A stretch of DNA of 64,000 nt from Hsuehochloa calcarea (Eukaryota > Streptophyta > Magnoliopsida > Poales > Poaceae): assembly GCA_036346395.1 (NCBI GenBank), contig CM070599.1, forward strand, positions 18,715,232-18,779,231. Reading direction: 5' to 3'. The translations under genes and the position numbers were made by a program. Below are positions 1-12,523 of the stretch, in pieces (the first letter of the stretch is position 1; each line of letters begins with the position of its first letter). The notes under the pieces are model-generated. The model was not told the origin of the DNA and did no database searches. It saw nothing but the letters and a program-made list of their open reading frames with translations.

Positions 1-666
1 AGTGCACAGAGTGAAAATATTGTTGATAACCCGTTCGAATCACGAAATAACATTAATAAATAATTGAGTACCGGCCTTATGGCCACTTATTACAAAAGAG
101 GTCAAAAGACCTTAAGTCTTACAGCAGCGGAAACAACAAAAAGAGTAAACTTCGAGTGGTGACCCATCAAATTGCCCACTGGCATTCGACTGGGGAAACG
201 AAGCCTAGTACTCCGGGAAGCCTTCGTCGAAGCCATAGGCGAAGTAGTTGTAGTCATTCTCGGCATCTTCGTAGACTTCTGAGATTGGTTGAGCGTAGCA
301 TGTGAGTACATAAAGTACTCCACGAGTCTTGGGAAATGATGCATATGCATAGCTTTAACAATTGGCATATAGGGTTCATTTGCACAAAGCAGCATTTTTA
401 GTTTAAACATCTTTTAAAAAGCTTATTTGACAAAAGGTGATTAAAAAGATAAAGAAAATTAAATTAAACTCTAATGCACGTTCCAACTACCAAACATTAG
501 TAAAAAGGCTCTAGCCGCCATGTTTTCAAGATTTGAGGTCTAGCTGCTCAACTGGCTCTAACTGCCAGAACCAAAATCCAAGAGTTCCAACTACTCCCAG
601 ATTTCCAAAATAAATCTTTTAAACCAAAACTGAAATCTACCATGTGTATACGCACCTTGCCCGCCC

Positions 667-714
667 TTGACCGTGGGCACGGCTATTCGAATAGTTTTTA
701 ACACTCTGCAGAGG
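667..714 (-). promoter_or_regulatory. Triple-palindrome LTR module, copy 1
   Basis: This stretch holds a degenerate GTCCA...TGGAC-like arm pair, the perfect 12-bp palindrome CTATTCGAATAG (683-694) and the perfect 10-bp palindrome CTCTGCAGAG (704-713). The same order and spacing recur in six other LTR copies in the window. The function is unknown; conservation suggests a cis-acting LTR element. Confidence 0.6.
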
Positions 715-1785
715 TTGTACAACTTGACCCACACGAGACAATCAACTTATACTGTCCACTTACACACTTCTAAAGGTGTGCGACTAAGCGATTGTCACAT
801 GGCTTTTACAATACTTTATCCTAACAGTAGCCCGCCCGATGAGCTTAACCCCAAGTCATGGATGTCATTTACCATCGACCCGGAGCTCACCGTTGTCAGG
901 GATAACCTGCCCGGACTTGGACATCTTTTACCAACATCAAAGCAAGCCACGATGAACATGGACGCCAATTACCATAAATCGCACTACTGTAAAACCTACC
1001 ATCTACAGCCTGCGGGCGTAATCTAGAACATAGTAAATTATTCAGCTATGTCCTTCCCATTTAGGACATGTGGTTGTACGGTAATGCTTGGTTTGAATAA
1101 ACATAAGAGTCGGTCCTTAATCGACCAGGGTGAGACAAACCAGACTCATCCCACCCACCCTAGTCTAAAATATTTTCCACTATTTTTATTTTGTTTCCAA
1201 ATATTGACATTACCTAATGTCAAATATTTTTTTAAAAAAAATTTAAAGCATAACAAATAATAAAGGTTTTTCTCCCCCAAAGGTTAAACAGGAACAAAGC
1301 ACGTCTAAGCAATTCTACCGTATCAAACTATACTACAAAATTGTATTCAATAAAGTAGATTTTCCTACACTAGGGTTACAAAGGGGCAGGATATCAAATA
1401 TCAAGGATGAGAATAGCAAATTTTAGGTTTTTAACTAACAATCTACAATTTAACTTATCATTTAAATAAATTAGCAATGCATAATAATTTAAAACTAAAA
1501 ATATAATTTACAAATCATAGGTTCAAAGTGGTCAAAGGAGACTCGCCTTCAATGTAGGTTGTGGTTGCCGCGTCTGGTTGGTCCAAAATGGTGTCGACGG
1601 CGTCGGATTCTATACACACGAAACGATACAAATAAATAACATAAAATCAAATAAATTACAAAATAAATACTGGAAGAAAGAGAATGAATTTATATGAATT
1701 TAGGATTAATAATCGATTTAATTTGGAGTTAAATTTAATGAGAACGAACATCTGGAAGATTGATTAACACATGAAATGATAAAAA

Positions 1786-1935
1786 AAAGGAATACACTAT
1801 TGTGAACCACTATTCATAGAAAATCCCGAAAATATGGGGAACAATTGGCCCGCTAAGGTTCAAACCTGGGACCTCAAGGCAGCGGCAGAGGGTGCCCACC
1901 TCCTCTAACCAACTGAGCAATTGCTCTTTTGTGAC
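1786..1935 (-). repeat. tRNA-derived SINE-like insertion
   Basis: Read on the minus strand, this segment has an A-box-like sequence (TGCTCAGTTGG, 1909-1919). A B-box-like sequence (GGTTTGAACC, 1857-1866) follows about 53 nt downstream. The segment ends in a run of eight T at about 1790, as plant tRNA-related SINEs commonly do. The sister LTR at 22560 lacks this block at the matching place, which supports an insertion. It does not fold as an ordinary tRNA by eye and I saw no clear target duplication. The family is not identified. Confidence 0.45.
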
Positions 1936-3774
1936 TATAACCAAAGCACAAATATTTGAAGCTTAGCAAAGAGATTTTTCAATCGGCAACAAACCGAACG
2001 GAGCAGGACTAGAATTTGCCGGCGAGGGCGGCATGGGGCTTAGCCAACTAGCAAAATGAGTCGAGGGAACCTCGGGGAAGACATGAGAAGCGACGGCTCG
2101 GCCAACGACTATTCGAGGCGGCGGCGGCGCGATCCAGAGCACCGGCGGCGCAAGGCCTCACGGCGGCACGACTCTCTGGCGAAGCTCTGGCGAGGGAGAG
2201 GGAAGCACGATGTAGAACGCGACGATGCGAACCCAAGGGTGGTGATGGCATGGAGAGAGAACCTTAGATGGTGACGAATTCTGGCGTAGAAGGTGATTCG
2301 GCGATGCACGGTCGTCGACAAAATTCAGACAAACGAAGGGGAGATAGAGGTTGGGGTTTGAGGCGAATCGAAAAGGAGTGCGAGGGACAGACGGTGCTCT
2401 CTTTAAACTGAGTAGGAGACGCTTGAGTCGATGAGGAACGCCACGGGAAAAACACTTCAGTTTTCAGTTTTCAAATGAATAGAAGAAACGGTAAAATTGA
2501 TTGCATTTAGAGGAGGAAGCGTCCAATTGATAGCATGGTAACATGCATGAGGTTAATGCGAACGTTTCGCCTTAGACGGAATCAACTTTAATGATTTGAG
2601 TGAGGAGAACAGAGAGAAAAGTATGTGGCCGGCCATTAATGGAGCTTGAGCTAGCTCTCATGGCTACGGCCGGCAGGGGCAATGGGCGGCGATGGCCGGA
2701 ACTGGGGAAGGGGTGGCGAGGTGTGGTGCGGCCAGTGGGGTGGTCGGCGAGATCGGCAAGGGGTGGTGGCGGCCGTGTAACATCCTAATTTTCAGAATCG
2801 GGATGTTAATGTTTAATTTGGCGATCTATTAAATTTTTGACTATGTTTTAAAAAATTTCTAGTGTTTAATTAAAATGTTGCTTCAGAAATCAAATTGAAT
2901 TAATTAAAAGGGTTGCATTTAAAGTTAAATCAAAATTTTGGGAGACAGTAATTAAATTAAATTATTTTGTTTCTTGTTTCGCATGCATATCAAAAAACAT
3001 GATGTATACATTAGTATCGTCGTTCTCATTTTCCAATTCGACCGACCGCGGGCGAAACGACCGCATGTCCCTTCTTTTCCGGTCATCTCTTCTATTTTCC
3101 GACCCTGCTAACTCCTGTCGCTTCTCTCTTTCAAATCTCAGATAAAAATTCAAAATCAAGTCATGCATGTTATACCGCCGCGATCGTCATTGCACGAGCA
3201 ACCCAATTCTGTAATTTGTTTTCGCATGCATGATAGTTTGAGTGAATTTGCAAAAAAGAGAAAAGAATTAGCAGATGAAACGCCTGCGTGTCCATTTTAT
3301 ATTTTCCAACTTCTCTCCTCGCAATCACAACCAAAGACTAAAAATCACGCGACACATGTTATACTGTTGCGATCGTTGTCTCGAGGGCATTCCGATTCTA
3401 TAATCGGTTTACACATGCAAGGTCGTTTGGGCGACTTAAAAGAAAGACAGAGGAAAAACTGTATTGCTGTTCATCTCCCAAACAAGCAGAAGATTTAAAT
3501 ATTTTTAGAGAGCATTACACATTGGATAAATTCCTGAAATTTTGTCCTGAGCATCTACATTATGTAAGGAATCTCCCCTAAAAATTTTGTAGTTTTTGGA
3601 ATTAAGAAACTATGTCTAAAAATTACCGTATACACTCAGCCATTTTTGCAAATTCTAGAATCAGTGTTCATTCAAATTTTGTACAGCCAAATACCACACC
3701 ACCACCACTCAGTCCACTGCCATTCTTCCCATCCGAGCAGACCACATGCAGGCACTCCATCATGTGCTCCCATT

Positions 3775-4183
3775 TGTTAGATTAAACTTGTTATCTATTT
3801 GTTTTAGTTTTATGTTTTGAACGTCTGTAAACTTCAGAACTTTCAAACTCGGTTTCAGAGTTGGTTCTGCAGTTTTTTTTGAGTTTGTTTCCTTTTCGGT
3901 TTGGGTGTAGCTCGTCCAGCTTTTTCTTCTCAGATCCAAACTCGGATTCTCATCCGTTTTGCATCTTGATCGTAAAACTTGGTTTGAGAAACCTCTATAT
4001 ATAGTAATGAACACGTAAAAGTTGTATCGATTGGAGATACAAGAAAAATTGAGATTACTGAGTTTCAATCGCTCCGGCCTTATTGTGTTCTCAACTTTGG
4101 GGTTACGATCTCTTGTGAAGAAACCAAAGTTCAAGAAAAGCAGAATCGGTTTGACTACTAGGTTCAAGAGGTTGATCCTTACA
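3775..4183 (+). repeat. 5' LTR of the copia element
   Basis: This 409-bp LTR starts TGTTAGATTAAACTTG and ends GATCCTTACA. A TATA-like CTATATATAG lies at 3995-4004, so transcription would begin shortly downstream. It matches 8459-8871 with roughly a dozen small differences. Confidence 0.93.
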
Positions 4184-4185
4184 CT

Positions 4186-4197
4186 TGGTATCAGAGC
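4186..4197 (+). other. Primer binding site for initiator tRNA-Met
   Basis: TGGTATCAGAGC lies two bases after the 5' LTR end. It is the standard complement to the 3' end of plant initiator tRNA-Met used to prime minus-strand synthesis. Confidence 0.95.
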
Positions 4198-4214
4198 CTA
4201 AATTTTCAGGAACG

Positions 4215-5140
4215 ATGACCGGAGAAACATCGCTTAGAGAGGAGTCATCGGCAGAGATCGTCGTCAAACGCCAACGACAAGCAGATCTTCTTCTGCGGGA
4301 GTCCCGATTCACTACCCGATGCTAAGTGAGTTGAATTACGACCGTAGGCGATAAAGATGAAGATCATCCTCCGATCTCTTGGCGTCTGGACGGCAATTGA
4401 AGGCACTACGTCAATTGAAGAAGAGATCGATCAAGGTGCGCTTGCAGCGATTTCACAATCTGTACCAGATGCGGTATTGATGGCAATTGCTGACAAGGAA
4501 ACGGCAAAAACTGCTTGGAATGCAATCCGAGAGATACATGTCGGTGAGGATCGAGTCAAGAAAGCAAGAGTGCAAGTCTTGAAACGACAGTTTGATCGGA
4601 TGATCATGGAGGATTCGAAAATGTGATCGCATTTTCTCGAAGCTCCACACCTTTGGTTGGGAGATTCGATCTCTGATCGAAATGAAAGATAGCACTATAG
4701 TTGAGAAACTCTTTGTGCCGCCCCGATCATTTTCTACCGATTGTTGGCACAATTGAACAATGGGGTGACATGACCACTATGACATTCGCAGGCCACTTGG
4801 TCGCCTAAGGGCTTTCGAGGAAAGCTTGAAAGGAGACGATCCGAGAAGACAGAGAATAGAGGTGATCACCGATGTTCACGCTGTCGCAATGGGAATCACT
4901 CGTAGGAGAAGAAAAGAAGGCCAGTGAAGAAAGCTATGGCAATTGGCAAGGGGAAGGCCAAAGTCAATTACAAAGTGCTGGTTCAAGACAATACAAGAAA
5001 GGTGACAAATCAAGTGTCAAATGTTTCAACTGCAATGGCTTTGGTCATTATGCTTGCGAGAATGCCTAAACCCAATAAATCAAAAATCAAATGTTTCAAC
5101 TGCAATGTCTATGGACACTATGCATCAGAATGTAGAAAAC
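4215..5140 (+). pseudogene. Broken copia gag
   Basis: The likely start is ATG at 4215, 32 bases after the LTR, and that frame stops after 36 codons. A second frame (4357-4626) carries a gag core with the pattern LRSLGVW...AIEG and a Trp-Asn-Ala-Ile segment typical of the copia gag (UBN2) fold. Two zinc-knuckle segments follow. One at about 5022-5066 (CFNCNGFGHYACEN) lacks the final Cys spacing. One at 5092-5133 (CFNCNVYGHYASEC) is a full C-x2-C-x4-H-x4-C. Gag would form the cytoplasmic particle and bind RNA. At least three frame changes separate these parts. Confidence 0.85.
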
Positions 5141-6640
5141 CAAAAAGGGAAAGAGCAAACCTTATTGAGAAACCGATGGAGGAAGATCCAACTTTGCTCT
5201 TAACTGAAGCTTGTGGCAATCAGCAAAATACCAAGAGACTTACCAAAAGGCTCTTACTAAATGAAGATAAGGTGTGGCCAGAGTTCAAGTCTAGCAAGAA
5301 GGAAGGTGATTGCCGCTGGTATTTGGATACAGGTGCGAGCAATCATATGACCGGTGACAAATCAGTCTTTGCTGAGATTGATGAATCAGTGGGAGGCTCA
5401 GTAAGATTTGGAGATGGTTCGTTTGTGGAAATATGTGGCCGTGGGAATCTGATATTTGAGTGCAAAAATCTGGAACACAAGCTACTCACGGACGATACTA
5501 TATCCCTCGACTAAAAAGCGAGATATTGAGTCTCGGTCAATTGGATGAAGGTGGTTGCAAGATAATGATTGTTGGAGGAAATCTGACAATTCACGATGGT
5601 GAACAGAGAATGATAGCCAATGTGCAGAGATCGGGGAACAGGTTATATGTTTTGGAACTGCACATAACAAAACCGATATGCCTGCTATCCGAAGATAGCG
5701 GTGAAGCTTGGCTTTGGCACAAGAGATATGGACATTTAAATTTCCGAGCTTTGGAAAGTATGTCACAAAAGGGGATGGTAGTAGGACTACCAAAGATTGA
5801 TCATATTGAACAAATTTGTGAAGGATGTCTTGTTGGTAAGCAGAAGAGAAAGTCATTTCCTCAGAAATCACTATTTCGGGCTGATAATTTGCTTGAATTG
5901 GTTCATGGGGATTTATGTGGTCCAATTTCACCAGAAACTCCCGGGGGAAATCGGTACTTTATGCTGATGGTAGATGATTGCTCTAGATACATGTGGATAG
6001 TTCTACTAAAAGAAAAGAGTCAAGCTTTTGGTGCATTCATGAAAATCAAGACAAGAACAGAGGTGGAAACTAATCTCAAGCCAAGGCTTTGAGCATGCAT
6101 CGTGGAGGGGAGTTCCATTCAAAAGAGTTTGAATCGCTTTGTGAAGATCAAGGTGTAAGGAGGTTTACCATACCCATATACACCACATGAGAACGGGTGG
6201 TTGAGAGACGAATCGACAAAGAGTTGCTATGGCTCGGAGTTTATTGAAAGATAAAAATATGCCGCATATTTTTGGGGAGAAGCAAGGACCACCGCAGCTT
6301 TATTTGTTGAATCGAGCATTCACAAAAAGTATTCAGGAAAGACACCGTATGAGGTCCGCACAAAAGGAAACCAAACATAAGTCATCTACGAACGCTGGAT
6401 GCATTGCTCATGTGAAAACTGCTCTTCCTCACTTGTCGAAAGCGCAAGATAGAAGCAAAACAATGATTTTTATTGGATATGAGCTGGGATCCAAAGCATA
6501 TAGATGTTATGATCCAAATACTCAAAAACTTCATATCACCGTGATATTGTTTTTGATGAGAGCAAGCACCGAATTGGAATTCGAACAAAGCAAGGAAAAT
6601 TACAAGAGAGTAATATGGGGACTTTCATCGTAGTCTATCA
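5141..6640 (+). pseudogene. Broken copia protease and integrase
   Basis: The protease active motif Trp-Tyr-Leu-Asp-Thr-Gly-Ala-Ser is at 5317-5340. The frame stops at 5514 and continues in another frame from 5460. A pre-integrase zinc region is visible near 5710-5850 (HKRYGHLN, then CEGCLVGKQKR). The integrase core follows, with HGDLCGP near 5905 and VDDCSR near 5970 giving the first two catalytic Asp residues. The third catalytic region (Gly-Gly-Glu-Phe and the Glu-Asn-Gly stretch) can be followed at about 6100-6200 only by changing frame. The integrase C-terminal part lies at 6229-6633. Confidence 0.85.
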
Positions 6641-6849
6641 AACTCCTCGTTAGTACCGATGAAGTGTCGATAGGGACATAAGAAGGGCGATGGAAACTTT
6701 GAAACTAGGGATCCTCGTGTTAATAGTCCTAGTACTCCCGAGTCACAAGTGTTTGAAATACTGTGTATTACTCATTCCTTACCAACCTGAATTAGACTAC
6801 TCTTCGATCTGGACTCATCCACGTAAGTATAAATCGATTCGTAAATTTG

Positions 6850-8440
6850 AAGGATATCTATGATGGCCGAACCAATGGAATCTCGCCGACTATGTGTTTG
6901 CTTGCTTTGGAGGAGCCAACATGCTTTGAAGAAGCCGTGAAAGAACCTAATTGGAGAAATGCAATTGAAGAAGAGATGAAATCTATTCGGAAAATGAGAC
7001 ATGGGAATTAGTAAAACCACCGGCAGTAATCAAAACCCATAGGTATGAAGTGGATTTTTAAGCTCAAGAAAGACAAAGAAAGGAATATTATCAAATATAA
7101 AGCACGTTTGGTAGTAAAGGGTTATGCTCAAAAACAAGGAGTTGACTTTGATGAAGTGTTTGCTCGGTGGCAGATTGGAAGCTGCTCGATTACTCTTAGC
7201 TCTAGCGGCTCATGAAGGATGGGAGGTGCACCATATGGATGTTAAGTCGGCATTTCTTAATGGAGATCTAGCCGAAGAAGTATATGTTCAACAACCACCA
7301 GGATATATTGAAAGGGGATTTGAGCAAGATGTGTTGAGGCTTAAGAAAGCATTATATGGGCTACTGACGTGCACCTCGAGCATGGAATTTGAAATCGATA
7401 GATCACTTATGTCACTAGGCTTTAAGAAAAGTCTTATTGAACATGTCAGATACAAGAGAGTGGTTGAAAACAAAATTCTAATAGTTGGTGTATATGTTGA
7501 TGACTTGATCATTACTGGATCAAACATCAAAGACATAATTGAGTTCAAAGACCAAATGAGGAAAGTATTCAAAATGAGTGACCTTGGACCATTGAGTTAC
7601 TATTTGGGAATTGAGGTGAAGCAAGGAGAAGGATTCATCTCAATCGCCAAGCAGTTATGCAACCAAAATATTATCTTTAATGTGCATGATTGATTGTAAT
7701 CCTTGTCAAAATCCCATGGAGAGTCATCCAAATTGAGTAAAAGGGTGGTGGAAATTCAAGTGGATAAAAGCGAGTATCTGAGTATAGTTGGAAGTTTGAG
7801 ATACTTAGTAAATACAAGGCCGATATTGCTTATGCAATGGGCATTATAAGTAGATATATGGATGAACCTACTGATGAACATATGGCTGCTATAAAACATA
7901 TCCTAAGATACATAAGTGGTACAAAAGGTTATGGTTGCGTTTATAAAAGAGGTGATGGACCGGAACCAAAACTAGTAGGTTTTTGTGATAGTGACCTAGC
8001 GGGTGATATTGATGACCTAAAAGTACTACAGAATGGCATTTTTCTTGGTCAAAGTTTGGTTACATGGGCTTCTCAAAAGCAGAAAATAGTAGCTCTCCTC
8101 CCGTGAAGTGAGTATATAGTCGCTACCACGGCAAAGATGTCAAGGAATTTGGCTAAGTCGACTATATGGAGATCTCAAATGAAGCAATCGGAGAAATTCA
8201 AATTAATGATTGATAACAAGTCAGCAATTTCACTATGCAAGAATCCAGTTCATCATGGCTGAGTAAACACATTGATACAAGATATCATTTTATTCGTGAA
8301 TGTATTGAGGATGGGAAGATCGAAGTGGAGTATGTCAGATTCAAGATCAACAAGTCGATTTGCTAACCAAAGCACTTGGTCGCATAAAGTTTTTAGAGAT
8401 GAGACAGAAGATAGGTATTCTGGATGTGAAGTTAGGATAA
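6850..8440 (+). pseudogene. Broken copia reverse transcriptase and RNase H
   Basis: Reverse transcriptase starts near 6900. It shows the MDVKSAFLNG motif at about 7235-7264 and the catalytic Tyr-Val-Asp-Asp at 7493-7504. RNase H follows with FCDSDLAGD near 7980 and the DNKSAISLCKNP region near 8213-8250, ending about 8440. The reading passes through at least four frames (7124-7693, 7837-8106 and 8272-8469 are the open stretches). The protein would copy element RNA into DNA inside the Gag particle. It cannot be translated as written. Confidence 0.88.
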
Positions 8441-8458
8441 CAAGTTTAGGGGGTGATT
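8440..8458 (+). other. Polypurine tract of the copia element
   Basis: A G-rich stretch (TTTAGGGGGTGATT) sits immediately upstream of the 3' LTR, where plus-strand synthesis is primed. Confidence 0.85.
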
Positions 8459-8871
8459 TGTTAGATTAAACTTGGTATCTATTTGTTTTAGTTTTATGTT
8501 TTGAACGTCTGTAAACTTCAGAACTTTCAAACTCGGTTTCAGAGTTGGTTCTGCAGTTTTTTTTGAGTTTGTTTCCTTTTCGGTTTGGACTGTAGCTCGT
8601 CCAGTTTTTCTTCTCAGATCCAAACTCGGATTCTCAGTCCGTTTTGCATCTTGATCTGTAAAACTTGGTTTGAGAAACCTCTATATATAGTAATGAAAAC
8701 AGAAAAGTTGTATCGATTGGAGATACAAGAAAAATTGAGATTACAGAGTTTCAATCGTTCCAGCCTTATTGTGTTCTAAACTTTGGGGTTCTGATCTCTT
8801 GTGAAGAAACCAAAGTTCAGAAGAACTGCAGAATCAGTTTGACTGCTAGGTTCAAGAGGTTGATCCTTACA
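8459..8871 (+). repeat. 3' LTR of the copia element
   Basis: This 413-bp LTR is nearly identical to 3775-4183, with TATA-like CTATATATAG at 8681-8690. It ends CTTACA and is followed by the CCATT duplication. Confidence 0.93.
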
Positions 8872-9179
8872 CCATTGCCACCTTCCTTTTTGTTATTCAA
8901 CTCCACTCATAGCCACTCATTTTTCCCATCCAAAGCCAAGCACAGCCAGGAGCCTCTCTCCCCCCATTTCCTTTCTTCTTCCCAGCACACAGCCGAAGCA
9001 CCTCCCTACCGCCAACTAATTTCTAGTCAAAGCCAAACCACAACACAAGTTCATCCCTTCTCTCCTTCCATTCTCCACTGAAAAATGAGAATCGATCTAC
9101 GCATGTCATACCATTGCATTCCCCATCACCTAAGCTTTCCATCCATGCAATCGGATTTCACATGCGAGTTGGTTTGAAG

Positions 9180-9980
9180 GCTTTGCAAGAAGAGAGAAGG
9201 AGATGATGCACTGTAGCAGTGCTAATTGCTAGCAGCAGCGCTGGAAGTGGCCTAGCTGCAGAATAGCCAGTAGTTTCTTGCGGCAGTGCAGCACCATCGG
9301 CCGCAACAGCTCTGTCAGTAGTGCTAGCACAACATTTGCTTGATTCGGTGGTGCAGGCAGCAGCAGGAGCCAACGCAGCAGCAGTGCAATAGCAGCAGCA
9401 GCACAAGAGCTGGTAGCTGTTCGGCAGTGCAGCAGATAGGCGAGGTGGCAGCACCGGCATGGCGACGCGCAGCGGCACGAAGACGATGAAGCCGAGGCGC
9501 TGCAGCAGGCGTCGAGGCGGCCGAGGCGTGCCAATGAACAAGGCCCGGCCGAGCCGAGGGAGAGCTGCCACGGTGGATGGCGAGGCGGCACGGCGCATGC
9601 ATGCGTAGGTGGCCGGCTCGGCGGGTGCATGTGTGTGGTTGGCCTCGACAACGTCGGCAAAGATGGCGCATGCATGCGAGCGGTGGCACTGTGGGCGTGT
9701 CCGAGAGCGCGGCGCATGCATGCGACGGCCATGCATGTAGCGGCGCGACAGCCCGAGCGAGGCGAGTCGGCATGGCATGCCGTGCTAGAGGACGGCATGG
9801 CGCATGCGGCAGCACTAGGACGACCGACATGGACGAGGAGTCGGACGTGGACGCGGACGAGCTCGACGACGACTACAGCAGACGCGTACGAGAGGCCGAA
9901 CGGACGCGGGAACGACGATGACTACGGTGGCCGTGGACGCGTAGCCGAGAAGATGCTTGGTGATATTTCGCACATCTAGC
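9180..9980 (+). other. GC-rich LTR leader with CAG-rich tract and repeated palindrome
   Basis: This stretch belongs to the plus-strand gypsy LTR. At 9220-9420 it is rich in CAG triplets. At 9594-9605, 9667-9678 and 9713-9724 it has three copies of the perfect palindrome CGCATGCATGCG. The long open frames on both strands are expected from GC content and show no recognisable domain, so I do not call a gene. Confidence 0.6.
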
Positions 9981-11110
9981 GCCGCGGTAAAATTCTTTAT
10001 TGTCGAATCGTGTTTACGATATTAGTTGTGCATGTTGCATAGTAGTCATTAGCATGACATCTATTTTTACATGTATATTTATAAAAATGATTTGATAGCT
10101 TATGACCGGTATAATTTTCCGGTTAGGTTGTATTGGTGCGTAGGCATGATTATGTTTTGATATATTGGTGAATGCGAATAGTTAGATTATTATGGAAAAA
10201 TATGAGTATTATTGATCGTTGGATGCTAGATTAAATTTATGAGTTGATTATTTTGATCGGTCGATATTATGGTGAGGTCGCATGGAAGTTAGTGGTGATT
10301 TTTGGATAATACATTAAGTGGAGGTTTCTTCTCGCATTGGATTAGTAATTTTTGAAGATAGGATGCATAAGTATTTTTATAAGTTTTGCTTGATGGATGT
10401 CGTATGTGTGGATGATTAATGATATATTTTTATATATGTGTATTGCTGCTCGTTGGATGTTGAATTATGTACATTGTTGGATTAATTGAATCTGATGATT
10501 TAATTGAGCATGAACAAATTGATCGAATTTCTGAAGTAATAGTTACGTGAGTCATGTATGCTAGAAATGGGAGATGGTAGAATGAATTATTCGATGGCGG
10601 ATAAATATATTTGGATTGTTATGTATTTAGTGGATAAGTCCTATGTGTCGGGTTCATAGGTTTGTACCCTCACATGGGTTAATAGATAAATGATTATTAG
10701 TTGATTGTAGTGGCACATAGATGATTGAATTGGTAGAGGTCGTTCAAAACTAAGTTCGGTGGTATGAGTATGAATTGATCGGTTAATGAGCTATTGGATG
10801 ATGGGTGTGTTATTAAATTGTTAAGCTCATTAGGTGTCGGTTAGTCTATTAAACCTCGGTCTTTGGAAATTTTGGATGGATGTGAATATGAATTACCGAG
10901 GTAAGACTAGTGGAGCTAGATAGTTAGTAATAGCTTAAATAATATATTGGAGTATGATTGATGGAATTAAGCATGGTCTCATGCCCACAAATCGGTGGAT
11001 TTCGTACAATTATCGAATATGTTGTATGGTTGGGAGAGCATTAATCCGGGCATTGTGTGATTGGATGGTCTACTTTGATTATGACAGAGGTTAGGTTACA
11101 TCGAGTTAAA
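9981..11110 (+). other. AT-rich LTR body, no gene seen
   Basis: This is unique-looking AT-rich sequence inside the plus-strand gypsy LTR. I found no open frame of note, no domain and no clear inverted-repeat element. Confidence 0.5.
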
Positions 11111-12476
11111 AAGTATTTTAATATGGTACAAATTTCAGAAAATAATTATTTTTACACTACAACATGCTTTCAACTTTGAAAATTCATAACTAATTCATAT
11201 GAACTCCAAATAAGTTGAACCAAGTTATTTTGGTCTTATAATTTTATTATATATTCAGATATGAAATCATTTTTTCACCACTATTCTACAAACTGAAATT
11301 GGATTTTGGATGAATAGTAATCGGAGCCTATTTTTTAGCATTTTTCCAAAAGCTGATTTTCAAACTGCGATAAATTTCACATTAAAAATCCAAATTAAAT
11401 AATTATTTTACCTAAATTCATATAAAATCATAATATGTCTACTGTAAAAATTTCATTCATTTTCAAGAAATTTGAATTTTTGGCCTTTTCTCGGTTTTCA
11501 TTCGACATCGCTATTTCTATAGAGTCCGAGTTGTCTCAAATGAACGACTACATAACCAAGAGTGAGCAAGTGAACTCCTAGCAAGGCAAGCATCATTTGA
11601 ACTTTCTTTTGCATCATATTGATCTCAGTTTTAATACATTAGTATTTGAAATGCAATGATATTGCTTGCATGCTATTTTCGGTATATCTTTATGTTCTGA
11701 GTAGACTAGTTATATCCTATGCTTGCTAGTTGTCCTTGATATTTCTCATATACATATGCCTAAGGTAGATGCTTGTGATGAGGAGATTGTTGTGTGATGA
11801 TTGCTTAGCCGTTGCGGGTCTAGATAACGCAGTAGATAAATTGATGGGATTAGCCTGTCATTGTGGGAGACACATAATAATTTTTATTCTTTTATAAATT
11901 TTTATCCAGATTGTTATATCTGGTTATTGAGTTCAAAATTTGTTGTTGTTAAATTGGTTTGGGTCTGGACAAGTGGTTGTAGTGTGGATGCTGTTATGCA
12001 CGATATTCGGGTTTGTGGTTGTCTTATCCGGACCGTTAAGGACCGAGCCATGGGCTTTCATTCCAAGTACCGAGCATACTATCACACGCGGAATATGGGT
12101 ACCGTACGGTTAAGTAAGTGGGGAGTTTTATTGTGTTAAGTCCCATGGTGGTGTGAGAACATTTATGTGTGATCATTTGTTCGGAGAAGCCGATGTAATT
12201 TTCTATAGTGTGCATGGGAGCACCAATTTCGGTTATTTACATTACATCGGTAATATTCCAATGCAACTTGTGAGCCCGCTTAGCAGGCGCTATCCGCAGC
12301 TTGTACTAAGTTTGGGAACAACTCATCAGGGGGACTTAGCTCAATAGGGATTTTTTTTTTGCTAAAAATGATCGTATCTCGATTCTCGCCGACCGACATA
12401 CCTAAGGAAGTGTGCTATTTTCGGAGGCATCTGGAGGCTTACGGGCTAGTCGAGTCGTGTTGGTAAAGTAGTAAAC

Positions 12477-12523
12477 CTCTGCAGAGTTAATCTATTCGAA
12501 TAGCCGTGTCCACGGTTATGGAC
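12477..12523 (+). promoter_or_regulatory. Triple-palindrome LTR module, copy 2
   Basis: CTCTGCAGAG (12477-12486), CTATTCGAATAG (12492-12503) and GTCCACGGTTATGGAC (12508-12523) lie in the reverse order to copy 1, matching the opposite LTR orientation. Confidence 0.6.

Larger units (their letters stand above)
3775..8871 (+). mobile_element. Complete Ty1/copia retrotransposon (about 5.1 kb)
   Basis: The element is delimited by exact 5-bp duplications CCATT (3770-3774 and 8872-8876). It has two LTRs of 409 and 413 bp beginning TGTTAG and ending CTTACA, a tRNA-iMet primer site, degraded gag and pol in the order protease, integrase, reverse transcriptase, RNase H, and a polypurine tract. That domain order defines copia rather than gypsy. 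The LTRs are highly similar, implying a fairly young insertion. Many frameshifts interrupt the ORFs, and a good share coincide with CAG/CTG/CCG sites, so part of the damage may be assembly error. Confidence 0.95.

Noticed and set aside
1857..1919. Functional tRNA gene
   Set aside because: Pol III box-like sequences are present but no cloverleaf with a proper acceptor stem and anticodon arm is evident; SINE-like is a better reading.
5482..5931. 149-codon minus-strand ORF
   Set aside because: It is antisense to the copia protease-integrase coding region, which has clear motifs on the plus strand.
9158..9979. Long overlapping open frames on both strands
   Set aside because: They arise from GC-rich, CAG-rich LTR sequence, overlap in several frames and show no domain.
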